From contig PUFA01000084.1 in the NCBI GenBank assembly GCA_003508835.1, positions 1,364,001 through 1,428,000 of the forward strand: a stretch of 64,000 bases of DNA, read 5' to 3'. Below are positions 1-12,720 of this stretch, piece by piece. Source of the DNA: Eonycteris spelaea. Lineage: Eukaryota > Chordata > Mammalia > Chiroptera > Pteropodidae. Below the pieces are notes generated by a model. That model was not told the DNA's origin, did no database searches, and was given only the letters and a program-made list of their open reading frames with translations. How positions within the stretch are numbered: position 1 is the first letter of the stretch; each line of letters begins with the position of its first letter. The position numbers were made by a program, and so were the translations under genes.

Positions 1-2165
1 TTTTATTGCTGTATAGGACTATGTTGTAAGAATACAACACAATTTACTGATAGGCATTTGAGTAGTTTCTGGCTTGGGGCAATCATGAATACCACTGCTA
101 TAAACACTCTTGAACATATTTTTTCGTACATATATGAATACATTTCTTTGGTATACATCATAGGACTGGAATTAATAAAGCATATGTTCAACCACAGTAA
201 ATATTGTCAAACAGTTTTCCTAAGTGATTGTACCAATTAATATTTTCACTAGCAGTGTATGAGAGTTCTAGTTATCTTTCATCCTCTCCAATAGTTGGCA
301 TTGTCATTTAAAAATGTATTTAGCCATTCGAGTGTATATTGCAACATATCATTGTGATTTTAATTTTCATTTTCCTGATGAACAATAAGATCGAATACCT
401 TTTTGTGTTTTTATTATCCATATACATATTCTTTATTGTATATTATCCACAAAGATATCTATTTCTAGTTCTTGTCCATTTCTCTGCTTGTATGTTTTTG
501 CTTATTGACTTAAAGGCATTCTTTAACTATTCGAGTTAAAAGTCCTTTGTTCTTATATATATTCAAATATATTCGTCCACTTTGTGACTCTTTTTTTCTC
601 TAAATGATATCTTTTGATGAACTTAAATTCTTACTGTCATTGTTATAATTTAATCATTCTTTTTTCTGTCCTAGTGCTTTTTGTGTCGTGTTTAAGAAAT
701 CTTTTCCTCCCCTGAAGATGTTCTTTTATGTTCCCTTCTAGATATTTTATTGTTTTATATTTTAGAGTTAGATCTACAATCAACTTGGATTCGATATCTG
801 TGTATGATATGACCTATAGATCAAATGTGTTATTTCTGGTAGCTATCCAGTAGATTACTTACTGAACTGATTATCCTTTCCCTACTAGTATTCTGTGTCC
901 CCTTTGTCATAAATCAAGTGGCCGTGTATCTGAAGGTCTGTTTATAGATCTTCTATTGTGTTCCGTTAGTCTATTTTTCTAACCATTGATAATACAACCT
1001 AGTTGTAATTACAGTAGCTTTATAATAAGTTTTGATATCTGGTGGTCTTCAAACTTCATTCTTCTTCAAGCCTTTGTTATTCTTGACCCTTCCCTTTGTA
1101 TATCCATATACATTTTAGAATCAGCTTGTTAATCTCAACACAAAATTATAAACTACTGCGATTTTTTTTTTTACACCAACAGCACCTCGTCTTCCGAGGT
1201 GGTCTCCCATCCAAATACTAATCAGGCCCAATCCTACTTAGCTTCCGAGATCAAATGGGATCAAGGGTGTTCAGGGTGGCATGGCCATCTGAGATTTTTA
1301 CTAGAATTACATTCACACTGTGAATCAGGTTGGTAAATAATTGATATATTTATAATGTTGATTTTTTAATCCATGAACATAGTAGAGTACTTCATTTATT
1401 TTGGTCTTTTTTATTTTCTCTCAATAGTGTTTTGTAGATTTCCATGTAGATACCCTTGCACAGTTTTAGTTAGTTAGATTTATTTGCAGGTATTTGATGA
1501 ATTGGATGCCATTATAAATGCTATAATATGTTTTTACTTTCTAATTTTTTATTACTGGTATATAGAAATATAATTGATTTTTGCATCTTCAGCTTCCATC
1601 CCATGATCTTGATAAAGTCATTTATCAAGTCTAATACTTAATAAACAGAGTATTTAGGACTTTCCATAGATTTAATTATGTCATCTGTAAATAATGATAG
1701 TTTTATTTCTTTTTTCCTGATCTATACAAACCTTTCTTCTCCTTTACCCCTCCCCCCCCTTTTTTGGCATTCGTTGTTATACTGGGTAGGACCTCCAATA
1801 CAGGGATCAATAGAAGGGTTAATAAGGTTTTTATAATACCCCTATCAGATTAAAGAAGTTCTATTCCTAATTTTCTAAGAACTTTTTTAAGATCACGAAT
1901 GAGTATTGAATTTTATCAAATGGTTTTCTACATTTACTGAGATTATTTTACTCGCTTATTCTTTAAATAATTATATTAATATACATGTGAATATTAAAAC
2001 AAACTTACATCCCTGGAACAAATCCAATTTTATTATGATTTATTTTCCTCTTTATGTATTTCTGAACTTGCTTTGCAAATATTTTATTTAGGATTTTTGC
2101 ATCTATGTCTCTCGTAATATCATTGTCAGGTTTTGATATCAAGGTTATATTGACTTTGTCAAAGG
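1..2165 (-). mobile_element. Old LINE-1 remnant (3' UTR and ORF2 end)
   Basis: AT-rich sequence that reads, on the minus strand, like the C-terminal ORF2 and 3' UTR of an ancient mammalian L1. The first 200 bases carry the typical tail wording (plus strand: tgaataccactgctataaacac). No frame is open for more than about 60 codons, so it is long dead. It is interrupted at about 1172-1292 by a 5S-derived SINE. Subfamily not determined. Confidence 0.6.
1172..1292 (-). mobile_element. 5S rRNA-derived SINE, copy 1
   Basis: On the minus strand this reads as a nearly complete 5S rRNA-like sequence: GGCCATGCCACCCTGAAC near its start, AGCTAAG and TTGGATGGGAGACC in the internal promoter region, then GGTGCTG and an A-run (T-run at about 1161-1172 on the plus strand). 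It shares derived substitutions with the copy at 53070-53187 that differ from canonical 5S (GCC for ACC near base 13, ATTGGG for GTCGGG, AAGAC for AATAC). A short duplication (gattttt) flanks it, as expected of L1-mobilised insertion. Fruit-bat genomes are known for such 5S SINEs; springhare also has them. Confidence 0.85.
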
Positions 2166-2419
2166 AGCTAAGAAGTACCCTCTCTCTCCTTTTTTCCTAT
2201 TCTTTGGAAGAGATCTTAAAACCAAAACAGTTTTATAACCCTTGATTCCCATCCCACCAACCTTACCTTCTGCCCTGTCCTCTTCACTCAACTGCCCATG
2301 CCCAAAGCCTTGGAGTCTTTCTATTAGCCTTGCTAGTTTTATTTTCAAAATATATCCTAAATTCAACTTACCATCTCCACTGCCACCACTAATTTCAAAC
2401 CACCATTATTTAATACCTA

Positions 2420-3490
2420 ATTAATTTCAACAGATTTATAACTAGTCTCCTGGTTTCTCCTGCCTCTCCTCCCCATAATCTAGTCTACACACCAAAGTGG
2501 TCATTTAAACATGTATATGATCTCATCATTCTATTGCTCAAAATTTCAAATGACTTCCTATCACACTTAGAATAAAATCCAAACTTCTTACCATGTAATA
2601 TTAGAATCAGCTTATATGACTTAATAGCACAAAAGTTTATTTCTCTCTTACTTAAAGTCTACCAGGAGTCTGTAGGACCCATCAGGACAACTGTCTTCAT
2701 GTTGCAACTCAGGGATCCAACCTACTTTGACTTTCTGTATCAGTCACCTAAAGAAACAGCTTGATGTTCGTAGCACTTTGATGCTTTGGCCTGGAAATAA
2801 TACAAATCACATCTTCCCCCAGTCCATTGACTAGAGCTAGTTATATGGACACAATTAATAATCAACCTTGTGCTTTATTGATGAAAGGGACTGGGAAATG
2901 TGGAGAAGCAAAAGGAATGCTTGATGACTACTACCCTTCTAGCTTCCTATGACCAGAGGCCCTACCCACCTGTCTCTCCAACCACGTTTCATTCTGCTCT
3001 TATTCTCACTCATCGTGTTTCAGCCACACTAGTCTTTTTGGTATTCCTCAGACACATCTAGCCTCTTTTATGGTAGGGCCTTTATAGTTTTTGTTTCTCT
3101 CCGTGATATGTTTCACTCATTCCTTCTCCTGGCTGACTTCTGGTCATTTACTTCTCAGCTCAAATGTTACCATCCCATCTAAGATATCCACCTCACCTCA
3201 CTATAACCTTCCACACCTTGCCCTGCTTGGACTTTCTTCAGAGTCCTTTTTCTTTCCTCTCCTTTCAGGATTCCTCTCCTTTCAGAATTCCAGTTATGTG
3301 TTTGGTAGAACTTTTCAATGTGTCTCATATAGCTCTTATATTCTTTTTTCTCATTTTTTTTCCTGAAATTACATGGTGTATTTATTTTCTTTTGTGTTTG
3401 AGTTCTTCTCTTCCATGTATATTTCATAAAAGAAAGCCCTGTCAGCTTGAGAATTTCATAGCTCTCTGGTCAACCCTTGAGGACTGTTGT
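2420..3490 (+). mobile_element. LINE-2 fragments
   Basis: Degenerate L2-type sequence in plus orientation: clusters such as tgacttcctatcacacttag followed by aataaaatccaaac, and a pyrimidine-rich 3' part near 2950-3490. The 111-codon frame at 3164-3499 lies inside this repeat and resembles no known protein. A spacer at 2166-2420 has no assignment. Confidence 0.5.
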
Positions 3491-3499
3491 GAAGAATAA

Positions 3500-4614
3500 A
3501 TAAAGCAATAAACAAACAACAGAAAAGTTCATCATACATTGTAAATTGAGACTCAACATTACCTGGGGTGTGGTATCACTCCTCTAGCTAGAGGACTACC
3601 CAAGCAGGAATGTTATTACATACATGTAATACACAGCAGAAATTCCTCAGGATGGGGAGCTCTTTTAGTGTATGTCTATTTGTTTTTAGAAAGATCAGAC
3701 CTAACATGGCAGAAGTTGTGTTCTTATTATCTAATGGTATAAGATAATAAGGTTTTTAGATAAATTTGTAGATTTCAAAAAAAAACAAAAAAATTAACCA
3801 CAATAGTATCTTTATGTATTTGAAATATAACATTATATATATGTACAAAGCATTGTATTTATTTAGTCTACAGACAATTCTTGACATCATAACGGATTTA
3901 TTAACCTCTTACAGAAACACCACACTAGATGTCCACACATGTGAAAAGAAAATCTTTGGCTTGTAACTCTATATTTTCAGCCATAGCCTGACATATAGTC
4001 AGATTTGCTCTAAGGAGAGGACAGTAAATATTCTTTTATCTCATAAATATTTATTAAATATCCACTGCAATGAAACACTATGCTGGACACCACATGCTTT
4101 ACTAGGTGAGTCATTCATGATATCTGCCCTGAAGGCACTCCAGATCTAAAAAAGGAGAGACAGTAGTTATAGGCACCCTCTACCCTCTGCACTAAGGCCT
4201 TATTAAGTCAAGCTCACTGAGCCTGACCGCTCTAAGGATTCATCTTTTCTCAGAAGTCTCCTCATTCCTTGAGGCCCATAAATAGTTTAAGGTGAAGCTA
4301 GATCACTGATGCATATGCAAAATAAGCACTATGTCAACCCATTGTGGAAAACATTACATGAGTGGTTGAAAGCAATACATGACATAAAAATGTTCAGCAG
4401 ATGTTACTTCCTTTTTCTGGGATCAAAAAGGGTTTATATAGAAGTTGACTTTGAGCTGTTTTTAAAAGACAAAACTAGGCAAGGCAGAAGCAATCCAGGT
4501 AAAACAAAAACTGTGAGTCAAAGTCCCAGGGCTACAAGGTACAAGGAAAGCTTGCCTGGAGAGGAAGAGAACCAATGGCTCCTAATGACCAGCTGTAGAA
4601 TCTGAGCTCTGATC
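3500..4614. other. Gene-free stretch with small repeat remnants
   Basis: I see no exon-like open frame bounded by splice sites. Around 4020-4150 there is a weak L2/MIR3-like piece (cataaatatttattaaat). The rest is unassigned AT-rich sequence. Confidence 0.4.
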
Positions 4615-7086
4615 AAAAGGCAATAAGAGAGTTCTGGTCAAAATAGCATAGAGGGTAGAGGCTTTGTACATCTCCTCTTGCTACCACACTCAAATTGTGA
4701 CGAAAACACAAAGCAAACAGCGAGCAGAATAGCCTGGTATTTGGATGAACAGAAGCCCTAAACTAGGGAGAGAAATAAAAAATCACCTTGGAATGACAGG
4801 AGAGGGCAGAGACATAAGGCTGGCAGGTCCCACACAGGCTGAATGAGACAGAAGCTGTGGCAGCTACAGCTGGTAGGTGCAGAGATTCCGCTAAAGGGGC
4901 CATGACCGTGACCACACTTTTGAGATGACAGACTTGCTCACTCTGAACTCCTGTGCTGGGGCAGCCACTGTAGCACGGGAGGCCCCAGGGACATGCAGCG
5001 ACACTGAGTTGTAGGGCTCCAGGCTGAGGGCCGGAGGGGGAGGCTTCCTCCAGGGCAGCAGTGCTGGCAGTATCCATTGATTTTTGGTTGAGCCCTTCCC
5101 ACTCCCAGTGTGCAGTCCCAGGCGCCGCCATAGCTGAGACTTCATCAAACTGGATAACAGAAGTCAATTTGCCCAGAGAATTCCAGGAAGCTCTGCCCTC
5201 CCAATTTGCGGCCAACTTGCGGACATCCACTGGTGTCCTCAGTGTCCCCTGTGCCCTTTGCTGAGCAGCTCCAAGCCCCACACTGGCAGCAGCTGGCCTC
5301 AATTTCTGGCGTGATCTCTTGAGGCAACTATAAGCACGGCATGGGTGGCAGCCATCTGTGGATTGCTTGGTGACTCTTATCAGGTGGCCATGAGGCAAAC
5401 AGGCTGGTTCTAAACTTGGCCTGCAGCTGGACCCCTCTCAGGACTGTGCCACTGGACACCTACTACACAAAGCCATGCTAGTAAGACTGGGAGACTTAGG
5501 GGCTTTACCTCGCACATAGAAACAGACACAGAAAGACAGGCAAAATGGGGAGACAAAGAAGCATGTCTCACATGAAAGAACAGAATAGAGCTCCAGAAAA
5601 AGATCTAAACAAAGTGGAATCAAGCAATCTAACAGATGCAGAGTTCAAAAACCTGGTTATAAGGATGCTCAATGAAAACTTTAACAAAGAGATAAAAAAT
5701 ATAAAAATGAATATAGAAATTGTAAAAGAGAGCCAGTGAGAAATAAAGAATACAATACCTGAGATGAGTACATTAGAAGGAATCAACAAAATGAATGGAG
5801 ACAAGGATCAAATCACCAATAAAGAGGATGGGGTAACAGAGGACTCCCAATCAGAACAGCAACAAGAAAAAAGAATTTTTAAAAAATCGAACAAAATTGA
5901 AGGATACTATGGGAAAACATGAAGCATAAGAACATTCATGTCGTAGGGTCCCAGGGGAAGAGAGAGAGCAAGAAGTTGGAAACCTATTTGAAGAAAAATG
6001 ATGGAAAACATCTCTCACCTAGTGAAGGAAATAGACATACAACCCCAGGAAACTCAGAGAGTTCTAAGAAAGAGGAACCCAAAGAGGCCCACACCAAGAC
6101 CCATCATAATTAAAATGCCAAAGACTAAATACAAAGAAAGAACCTTAAAAGCAGCAAGAGAAAAGCAGTTAGTTATCTAAGGGAACACCCATGAGACTGG
6201 CAGCTGATTTCTCAAAAGAAACCATGCAGGACAGAAGGGCTCAGCACAAAATATTCAAAGTGATAAAAACCCAAGATCTACAACCAAGAATACTTTATCC
6301 ATCAAAGCTATCATTCAGAGTCAAAGGACAGATAAAGAGCTTCCCAGACAAGAAAAAGCTAAAGGAGTGCATCACCACTAAGCCAGTATTACAGGAAATG
6401 TTGGAGGGACTTCTTTAAGAAGACAAAATATGTATAAAAAATATGAAAAATATGAAAAAATAATAGCAATAACTATATATCTATCGACAAGTTCTTCAAA
6501 TGAGAAAGAATTAAGTGCTCCAATCAAAAGACAGGGTGGCTGAACGGAAAATAAAACAAGACCCTAACATATACTGCCTATGAGAGACTCACTTTAGATT
6601 AAAAGACACACATAGATTAAAAGTAAAAGTATGGAAAAAGTTATCGCCTTGATGGACCTAGAGGGTATTGTGCTGAGTGGTGTAAATTCAGATAGAGAAA
6701 GACAAATGCCATGTGGAATCTAAAGAACAAAATAAACAACAACAACAACAAAAGCAGTAACAAACTCATAGATACAGAGAACACTTTTGAGGGTTAACAG
6801 AAAGAAAGGGGGTTGGGGAGGAAGTCGTTGAAAACTGGAAAAGGGATTAAGAAGTGCAAATGGATAATTACAAAATAGTCATGGTGGTACAAAGTATAGC
6901 ATATAGGAATATAGTCAATAATATTGTCATAAATATATATGGGGCTGAGGGGTACTAGATTTATTGGGGTGATCACTTAGTGAGTTATATAGATCTTTAA
7001 TCACTATGCTGTACACCTAAAACTAATATATATTGTATCCCAACTATAATTGAAAAACAAAAAATATTATTTAAAAAAAAGGCAAT
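4615..7086 (+). mobile_element. Internally deleted LINE-1 with target-site duplication
   Basis: An L1 in plus orientation flanked by the direct repeat aaaaggcaat at 4615-4624 and 7077-7086. It holds a GC-richer 5' UTR (about 4625-5540), a broken ORF1 region (about 5545-6420), the very start of ORF2 (endonuclease end, about 6480-6645), then jumps to the 3' UTR (ggacctagagggtatt near 6656) and an A-rich tail. Most of ORF2 is missing. ORF1 is split into short frames (5545-5739, 5919-6113, 6191-6418), so the copy is not mobile. Confidence 0.75.
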
Positions 7087-7519
7087 GGGAAAGCATGAGG
7101 GAAATGGTACACTCAGAGGTGTGTTGAAGGAGATTGCTTTCAGTGCATACCACAGAGTCTGGCCGAGTGTAGCTGTTTCATTAATATTCATGTTCTGAGT
7201 TACTTGAGTAGAGAAAACAAAACCAAGAGAACAGTTGAGACCGTTGAATGGTCAGGGGGGTTGTGAGGTACCAAAGCCAGAACACACAATGGCAATGGGA
7301 ACAGGGCGAGCACGTAAGGGATACCCTGGGGAGAGTTGCCTGGGAGGGAAGTCTCAGAGGTTCTAGGCCTTCTTTCCTTAATGCTCTTGACACCCTGGTT
7401 TCCTGTAGACTCCCCGACAAATCTTGATAACTGAAGAAACATAAGCAATGCTCTCAGCAGTTTCACTTTTACTTACATACACTGACATGTGTCCTCCGAA
7501 ATTTCCCTGGAGATCACAG

Positions 7520-7930
7520 GATTTTATTTCACTTTTAGTTCACTTCTCTGACATGATCCTTTCTGAGAGTCCTCTTTTGCACAGCACATGATTTCCAACT
7601 GTCAGCTGCCCAGTGACAGGTGCTCAGTGGCCTGGAATTGCCCTCTATTTTTGGCTCTTTGCCCTGAATCTTATTCATCCCTCTAGGCTAGTACAAACGT
7701 CCCCTCCCTTCTTATACTCCCCCTGCCATCTACTGCACCCCTGTCAGAATTAACCTGTCCCTTCGGGACTGTCAGGTTCTCTGGGACTACCTCCCCAGCT
7801 CTCATCACTCTCTCCAGACATCATCTCTAGGTACTCGAGGCCTGTGCAGATTCTTCCTTATTGTTGTGGTCCCAGCACCTACCTCACCAGTGCCACATGC
7901 CTGGCATTTAGTTGGTAATTGTTGGATTTA
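7520..7930 (+). mobile_element. LINE-2 3' fragment
   Basis: Pyrimidine-rich sequence ending in the L2-type 3' wording (cagcacctacctcacc, gcctggcatttagttggtaa). Degenerate; plus orientation. Confidence 0.5.
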
Positions 7931-8576
7931 GTTAAACTTAACTGTTCAACATAAGTCAGAGTAATACTAGAACACTTTTTCTGACTCATGTGTGACTGAG
8001 AAAGGTCTTTTCTGCTCGGTTTTCCAGGCCCTGCCAAGTTGCTCAGGCCTGACGCCCCTTTTTTCCTGCCCACAGACAACTCGGCCTTCTCGCCTGCTCC
8101 TCCCTGAAGTATCTGAGAGGAAAACCCTGGCCGCTCCTTGGCCCCTCTCCAATTTGGTTTCTTCTCTTTACCCTGAATTTTGTTTCTTATAACCTGATTT
8201 CTTGTAATTTACCACATAACTTCTATTCCTCTTCTCCTTTTTTCCTCTCCAATAGTTCCTAAAATTATTTTAACATTGTATTTTCTTCACCACAAACATA
8301 AACAGATATTTTTAAAACTCACATGTACCTTATCTAACCTAGTAAATCCCACTTTAATGCAACTAAAAAATATTTTTAATAAACGTGTGTGTGAGTCTTC
8401 CTTTTCCATGTCTGTGGGGCTGTAATTCCAGCTCCAGGCCTGGGATTCAGGGAGGAGTCACAGAAATCCTCCCCTTTTCCTTATTGGACAAAGTTCATTG
8501 TCCGCCTCCCTGCTTTCCTTAGGTAGGATACAGACTTCTATGTTTGCAGTGATCCTGTTGTAATTATTTGTTTAGA

Positions 8577-8970
8577 GCAGTGATTCCCAACACTGGCTGC
8601 ATAGTAAAAGAAACTGTGAAATTTTGAAAAAAAAAAATGCCAATGCCATCGAGAAAATGAGGCAGCCATGAGAGTTGATAATTGTTGAAGCTGGATGATG
8701 GGCACATAGAGATTCATTATGCTGTCGTTCTAATCTTGTATGTGTTTAAAATGTTCTATAATAAAAAAAGTTTAAGAGTAAATATATATTTTATATATTT
8801 GTATAAATATTTATATCATATCTATTTATATTATTTATATATATATATATATTTTTAAACTGGGCCTACAGCAAACCAGTTAAAACTGAATTTCGGGGTC
8901 CCTAGACTTAGAATTTGTGATTGTAAAAGCTTCCCAGGGATTCTGAAGGTTGAAATGAGGACATGGGGAC
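8577..8970 (+). mobile_element. MER5A-like hAT element interrupted by an L1 tail and AT repeat
   Basis: The left part (cagtgattcccaacactggctgcat from 8578) and the right part (about 8858-8965, gcttcccagggattctgaag) look like two ends of a MER5A-type Charlie/hAT element. Between them lies an L1-type 3' end (about 8640-8775, ending in ctataataaaaaaag) and an AT-rich tract to about 8857, so the L1 tail landed inside an older DNA transposon. Confidence 0.55.
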
Positions 8971-9364
8971 TTGAAGAAGATTGGAGTAATTAAAGGAGTT
9001 ACCTTCAGACTGTGAGCTTTTGATGAAATGTCAGATGACTGCGCCTAGAGTATTTATTCTAAATTTGGATAATTGATCAAATGTTCCTAGAATGGCAACT
9101 GAAGAGAATCATTTATCACACCCTCTGTGCTGTAGTATGTGAAAGTAAATTAAAGACCACTAACACTGGCACACAATAGCTCTTTTTATTTTCTTTCTGA
9201 AGACATAGTCCTTCCTGCCTTATTTGTACTTCCATTCTCAGCATCAAATGCATAGCCAGACACCTTGCCGTTACCAAGTTATGTGTGTTAAATTTTTAAA
9301 AAAGGAGATGGGATGACATAAGTAGACATTAGGTTAGAATGCCCTGTCAACTAATCGCAAGGTT

Positions 9365-9600
9365 AAGAATACAAAGCTCTGGTACTAGACTGCCTGGGTT
9401 CACATTTCAGCTCTGTCACTTAGCTTTGCGTCATTCATTGTCTAGCTGCTTGAGTGCTCAGCACCTCAGCTTGCTCATATGTAAAAGGGTGATAAGAAAA
9501 AATCTATCTCATGTTTTTTGTGAGAATTCAATGATTATATATATATATAGCTTAAGCACTTAAAACTATGCTTGATGAATAGTAAGCATTCAGTGCATTG
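9365..9600 (+). mobile_element. MIR SINE
   Basis: tRNA-derived MIR wording: tctggtactagactgcctgg, cagctctgtcact, then cctcagcttgctcatatgtaaaa and a tail ending in agtaagcattca. An (AT)n run interrupts it near 9535-9550. Confidence 0.7.
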
Positions 9601-9699
9601 AAGTTGTTATTAAGAGGACTGCCATCAGAATAGTGCCTGGTACATAGTGGCTAACAATAAAGGTGTGCTGAATGAATAAATGAATGAATGATGAATGAA

Positions 9700-12214
9700 T
9701 AAACATTTTGGTTTCGTGATTGCTCGTCTCCAGTTTTACTCATTTCCCTGTACTCTCCAGATAAGAAATATAGCAGAAGACAGCTTCTGAATTAAACTTT
9801 GAGTTGAGAGTCACAGCGAGTGATCTTGAGATTGGGGTGGATTGAGTTTCAAGTCCAAACTGGGAGGGCTGAGTGAACACTGTAGGAGTTCGAAAGTTGA
9901 GAAGGCTGGTGACTGCAAGAGAGAAGGGGCATTTTTAGTTGCGTTAGTCTGACTTCAGTGCCACAAGGAGGAGTGTCCATGTATTGGGCTACCTTTTCCA
10001 GGATATTTACCTACATCTCATTCCACCTCTTTACCCTCCAGTTCTGTCCAAAATAAGAACCTGTCTCCTGGCTTAAGCCTGGGTGGATGTTAAAGACCCA
10101 GAGTTTCAAGGCAGAGCCAGGAATTTACTTCCAGATAAACACTGTCCCTTATTTATCTTCAAAAGTTATTAAAGCTCACACTCACATGTAATGAAGGGCC
10201 ACGTAGAGTTGTTAAAATCCAATAGAGCTGCCGTACAGCTTTGGAAGTCCAGAAGAACTGGGATAACAGCTATGATTTTCTCTAGTGGCTGTTGGATTTC
10301 CCCTCAGACACTCTGTGACTTGATGACTAATATAGAGCATTGTTTAAAGAACACGATAATCATAATTATAGTATATCAGCCCAACAGGAGTGAAGAATTT
10401 TTTTTTTGAGAAAGAGTAAGAGATAAATCAAGACAGAAAAATAACAGATTTAACCACAGAACTTAGTGAATTCTTGGTTAAGAAGTTAAGAAAGCCCTTA
10501 TTCTAAGAATACCAGTAAAAATTTTTCAGTGAGAGAATAATAAATTTTAAAAGTCAGTAAAAGCAATTATCTGGCACAGGTTAACGGAATGGACTTATTG
10601 GGGAAAGAAGCTGGAGAAAAGAGACCAGTTCAGAGGTCGGTGCCAAATCGAAGGCCTTACTATGTGTCCAAGGGGATAGACAGGAAGTGACAGATATCAG
10701 ACATGTTTTAAGGAAACTGAGAGACATAGTGTCGGACTGTAAATTATTGGAAAGAAGGAGAAAAATGACCTTTTTTCCTTTTTCTTCTTTTTTTTTCTTT
10801 TTTCTTTCTTTCTTTTCTTTTTTTTTTAACACTATGATGTTTTGTGTCAAAGATGACTCAGGCTTCAAGCATGGGTATGGGATGATGGCAGTGGCTATTA
10901 CTGTAAGGAGAGGAAAGCAACTTTGGAGGAGATGCTAAGTTGATTTTGAATGCATTGAGTTTGGGCTATTGTCAGGACAGTGAATGGCCGTATAAAGCAA
11001 ACAGTTATGGTTTCATCAATGAAAGAGTAAATACTGAAGATCAGGGAGGATTTCTGGGCCTTCATAGGGGCATAGAAAGACTCAGGTAAACGAATAGTCA
11101 AAGCACCTCTGAGCTCTCTTTTAAGGGGAAGAAACCAACTCCTCTGGGGTAGAGGCAGGGCTGTGAGGGTCAATCCAGGGCCTGTGTATTCCCAAGAGTG
11201 AGGCCAGAGGTGTGTTAAAGGCTGGGAGAAGTAGTGTATGTCACTTTCAGAATATCACTTAGGACCACTCCACATAGAGGTCAAGGGCTGGATGAGAATT
11301 CAGCAATTTGGGCAGATTTATGTTTCAATATAATTTCCTTTATATACAACCAGAGTTTACTCCTGTAGAGATGTTTTAAAGTTAAAATGTAACATTGGCA
11401 AGTGAAATCTTAAAACACGATGAATTTTAAAAAAGCCTTTCCTTACACTTATGAAAAGACACCAACCCCTCCTTTAGAATTAGAAGATCTCTGTGCCAGA
11501 TCTTCGATCCTTGCCTTTGTTGATAACATTAGAACACTGTCTTTAAAATCCAAGGAGCTTTTATTGCATGCTTATAACATGGGAGACACAGAGAATAAGA
11601 AAACGTTGTCTCAGCCTAAAATTAATAACCTTACAGTCTCATCATAGAAACTTGATGCACATGCATATAGCTATTAGTCACCATTGCCAGGCAGGATAGA
11701 TATTGACTAAAATGACATATATTGTGGCCAAGCTTCCTGGAAAATGTAGAACTGGAAGTGGGACGCTGATGACTGGTATAATTTGAAAGAGGGTGATAGG
11801 GGCACAAAGGGATGAAGATATCAATTGTCCACAGTAGTTTTAGGAGGATACTGGCTTTAGCACATTAAAATGTTCATCATAGCTCACCCTCAAAGAGGTT
11901 TCAATGCTCTGAAGACTCCTCTGTCTAAATGAGTGCCCAGTTTTAAAAGTTAACAAAATCTCAAGTCCCTATACTTCTGAAAAGAAAGAAGGCCATAGTT
12001 TTCACAGATGGGTTACTGGTCAGCAAAGCTTAGAACCAGTTGAAACATCTTCTGATAATTCCAGAAGAGAAATTTGATGATTTGGATTATTTATCTTAGG
12101 GAAGAAGATATTTGAATAAATAATTGCAAGAAAAAAATTTTTTTCAACCGTTGTCAGAGTGTATGTGAGTTGGTATGACATTTTTGGAATGTAATCCAGC
12201 ATTACTAAGTTTAG
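9700..12214. other. Gene-free, mostly unassigned
   Basis: No exon structure recognised on either strand. A polypyrimidine tract lies at about 10770-10828. Short open frames here show no domain, and no splice-bounded conservation is visible to me. Confidence 0.35.
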
Positions 12215-12720
12215 GTATATCTGTTGACCCAGCAATTCTCACCAAAGAAACCTATCATGTAGAAATGAAGACATTGCTATGAGAATAAATGTACAAAAAA
12301 ATTTATTGTAGCATCATTTGCAGTTGAAAAAAAATGGAAAAACCTTAATCTCTATTACAAAGAAAATGGTTGGCTAAATTATGACATATCCATACTGTAG
12401 AATATTAGACATCTAGAGAATAAATTTGATGTATATATAGTACCAGGAGGGATATATTGTTAAGTGACAAAGGAAAATTGAAGAGTTGTGTGTGTGCTTT
12501 GATTTCATTTTCGTTAAAAAAAAAAAAAACCCCAAAACACAAAACAACATTGTTCATATATATTTGTATTAACGTGGAGAAATCTGTGGAAAGACATACA
12601 CAAGCTATTAACATTGATTACCTCAGTGCCATGGTAACTATAAGTCTGCAGTTCGAGTTGTTAAAATGAACATATTTTGCTCTTCTAATTTTTAAAATAC
12701 GTATAGTAAGGTGGGGTGGA
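12215..12720 (+). mobile_element. Old LINE-1 3' end
   Basis: Plus-strand L1M-type 3' region: cagcaattctcaccaaagaa, attgtagcatcatttgcagt, ggctaaattatgacatatcc. Heavily mutated. Confidence 0.6.
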
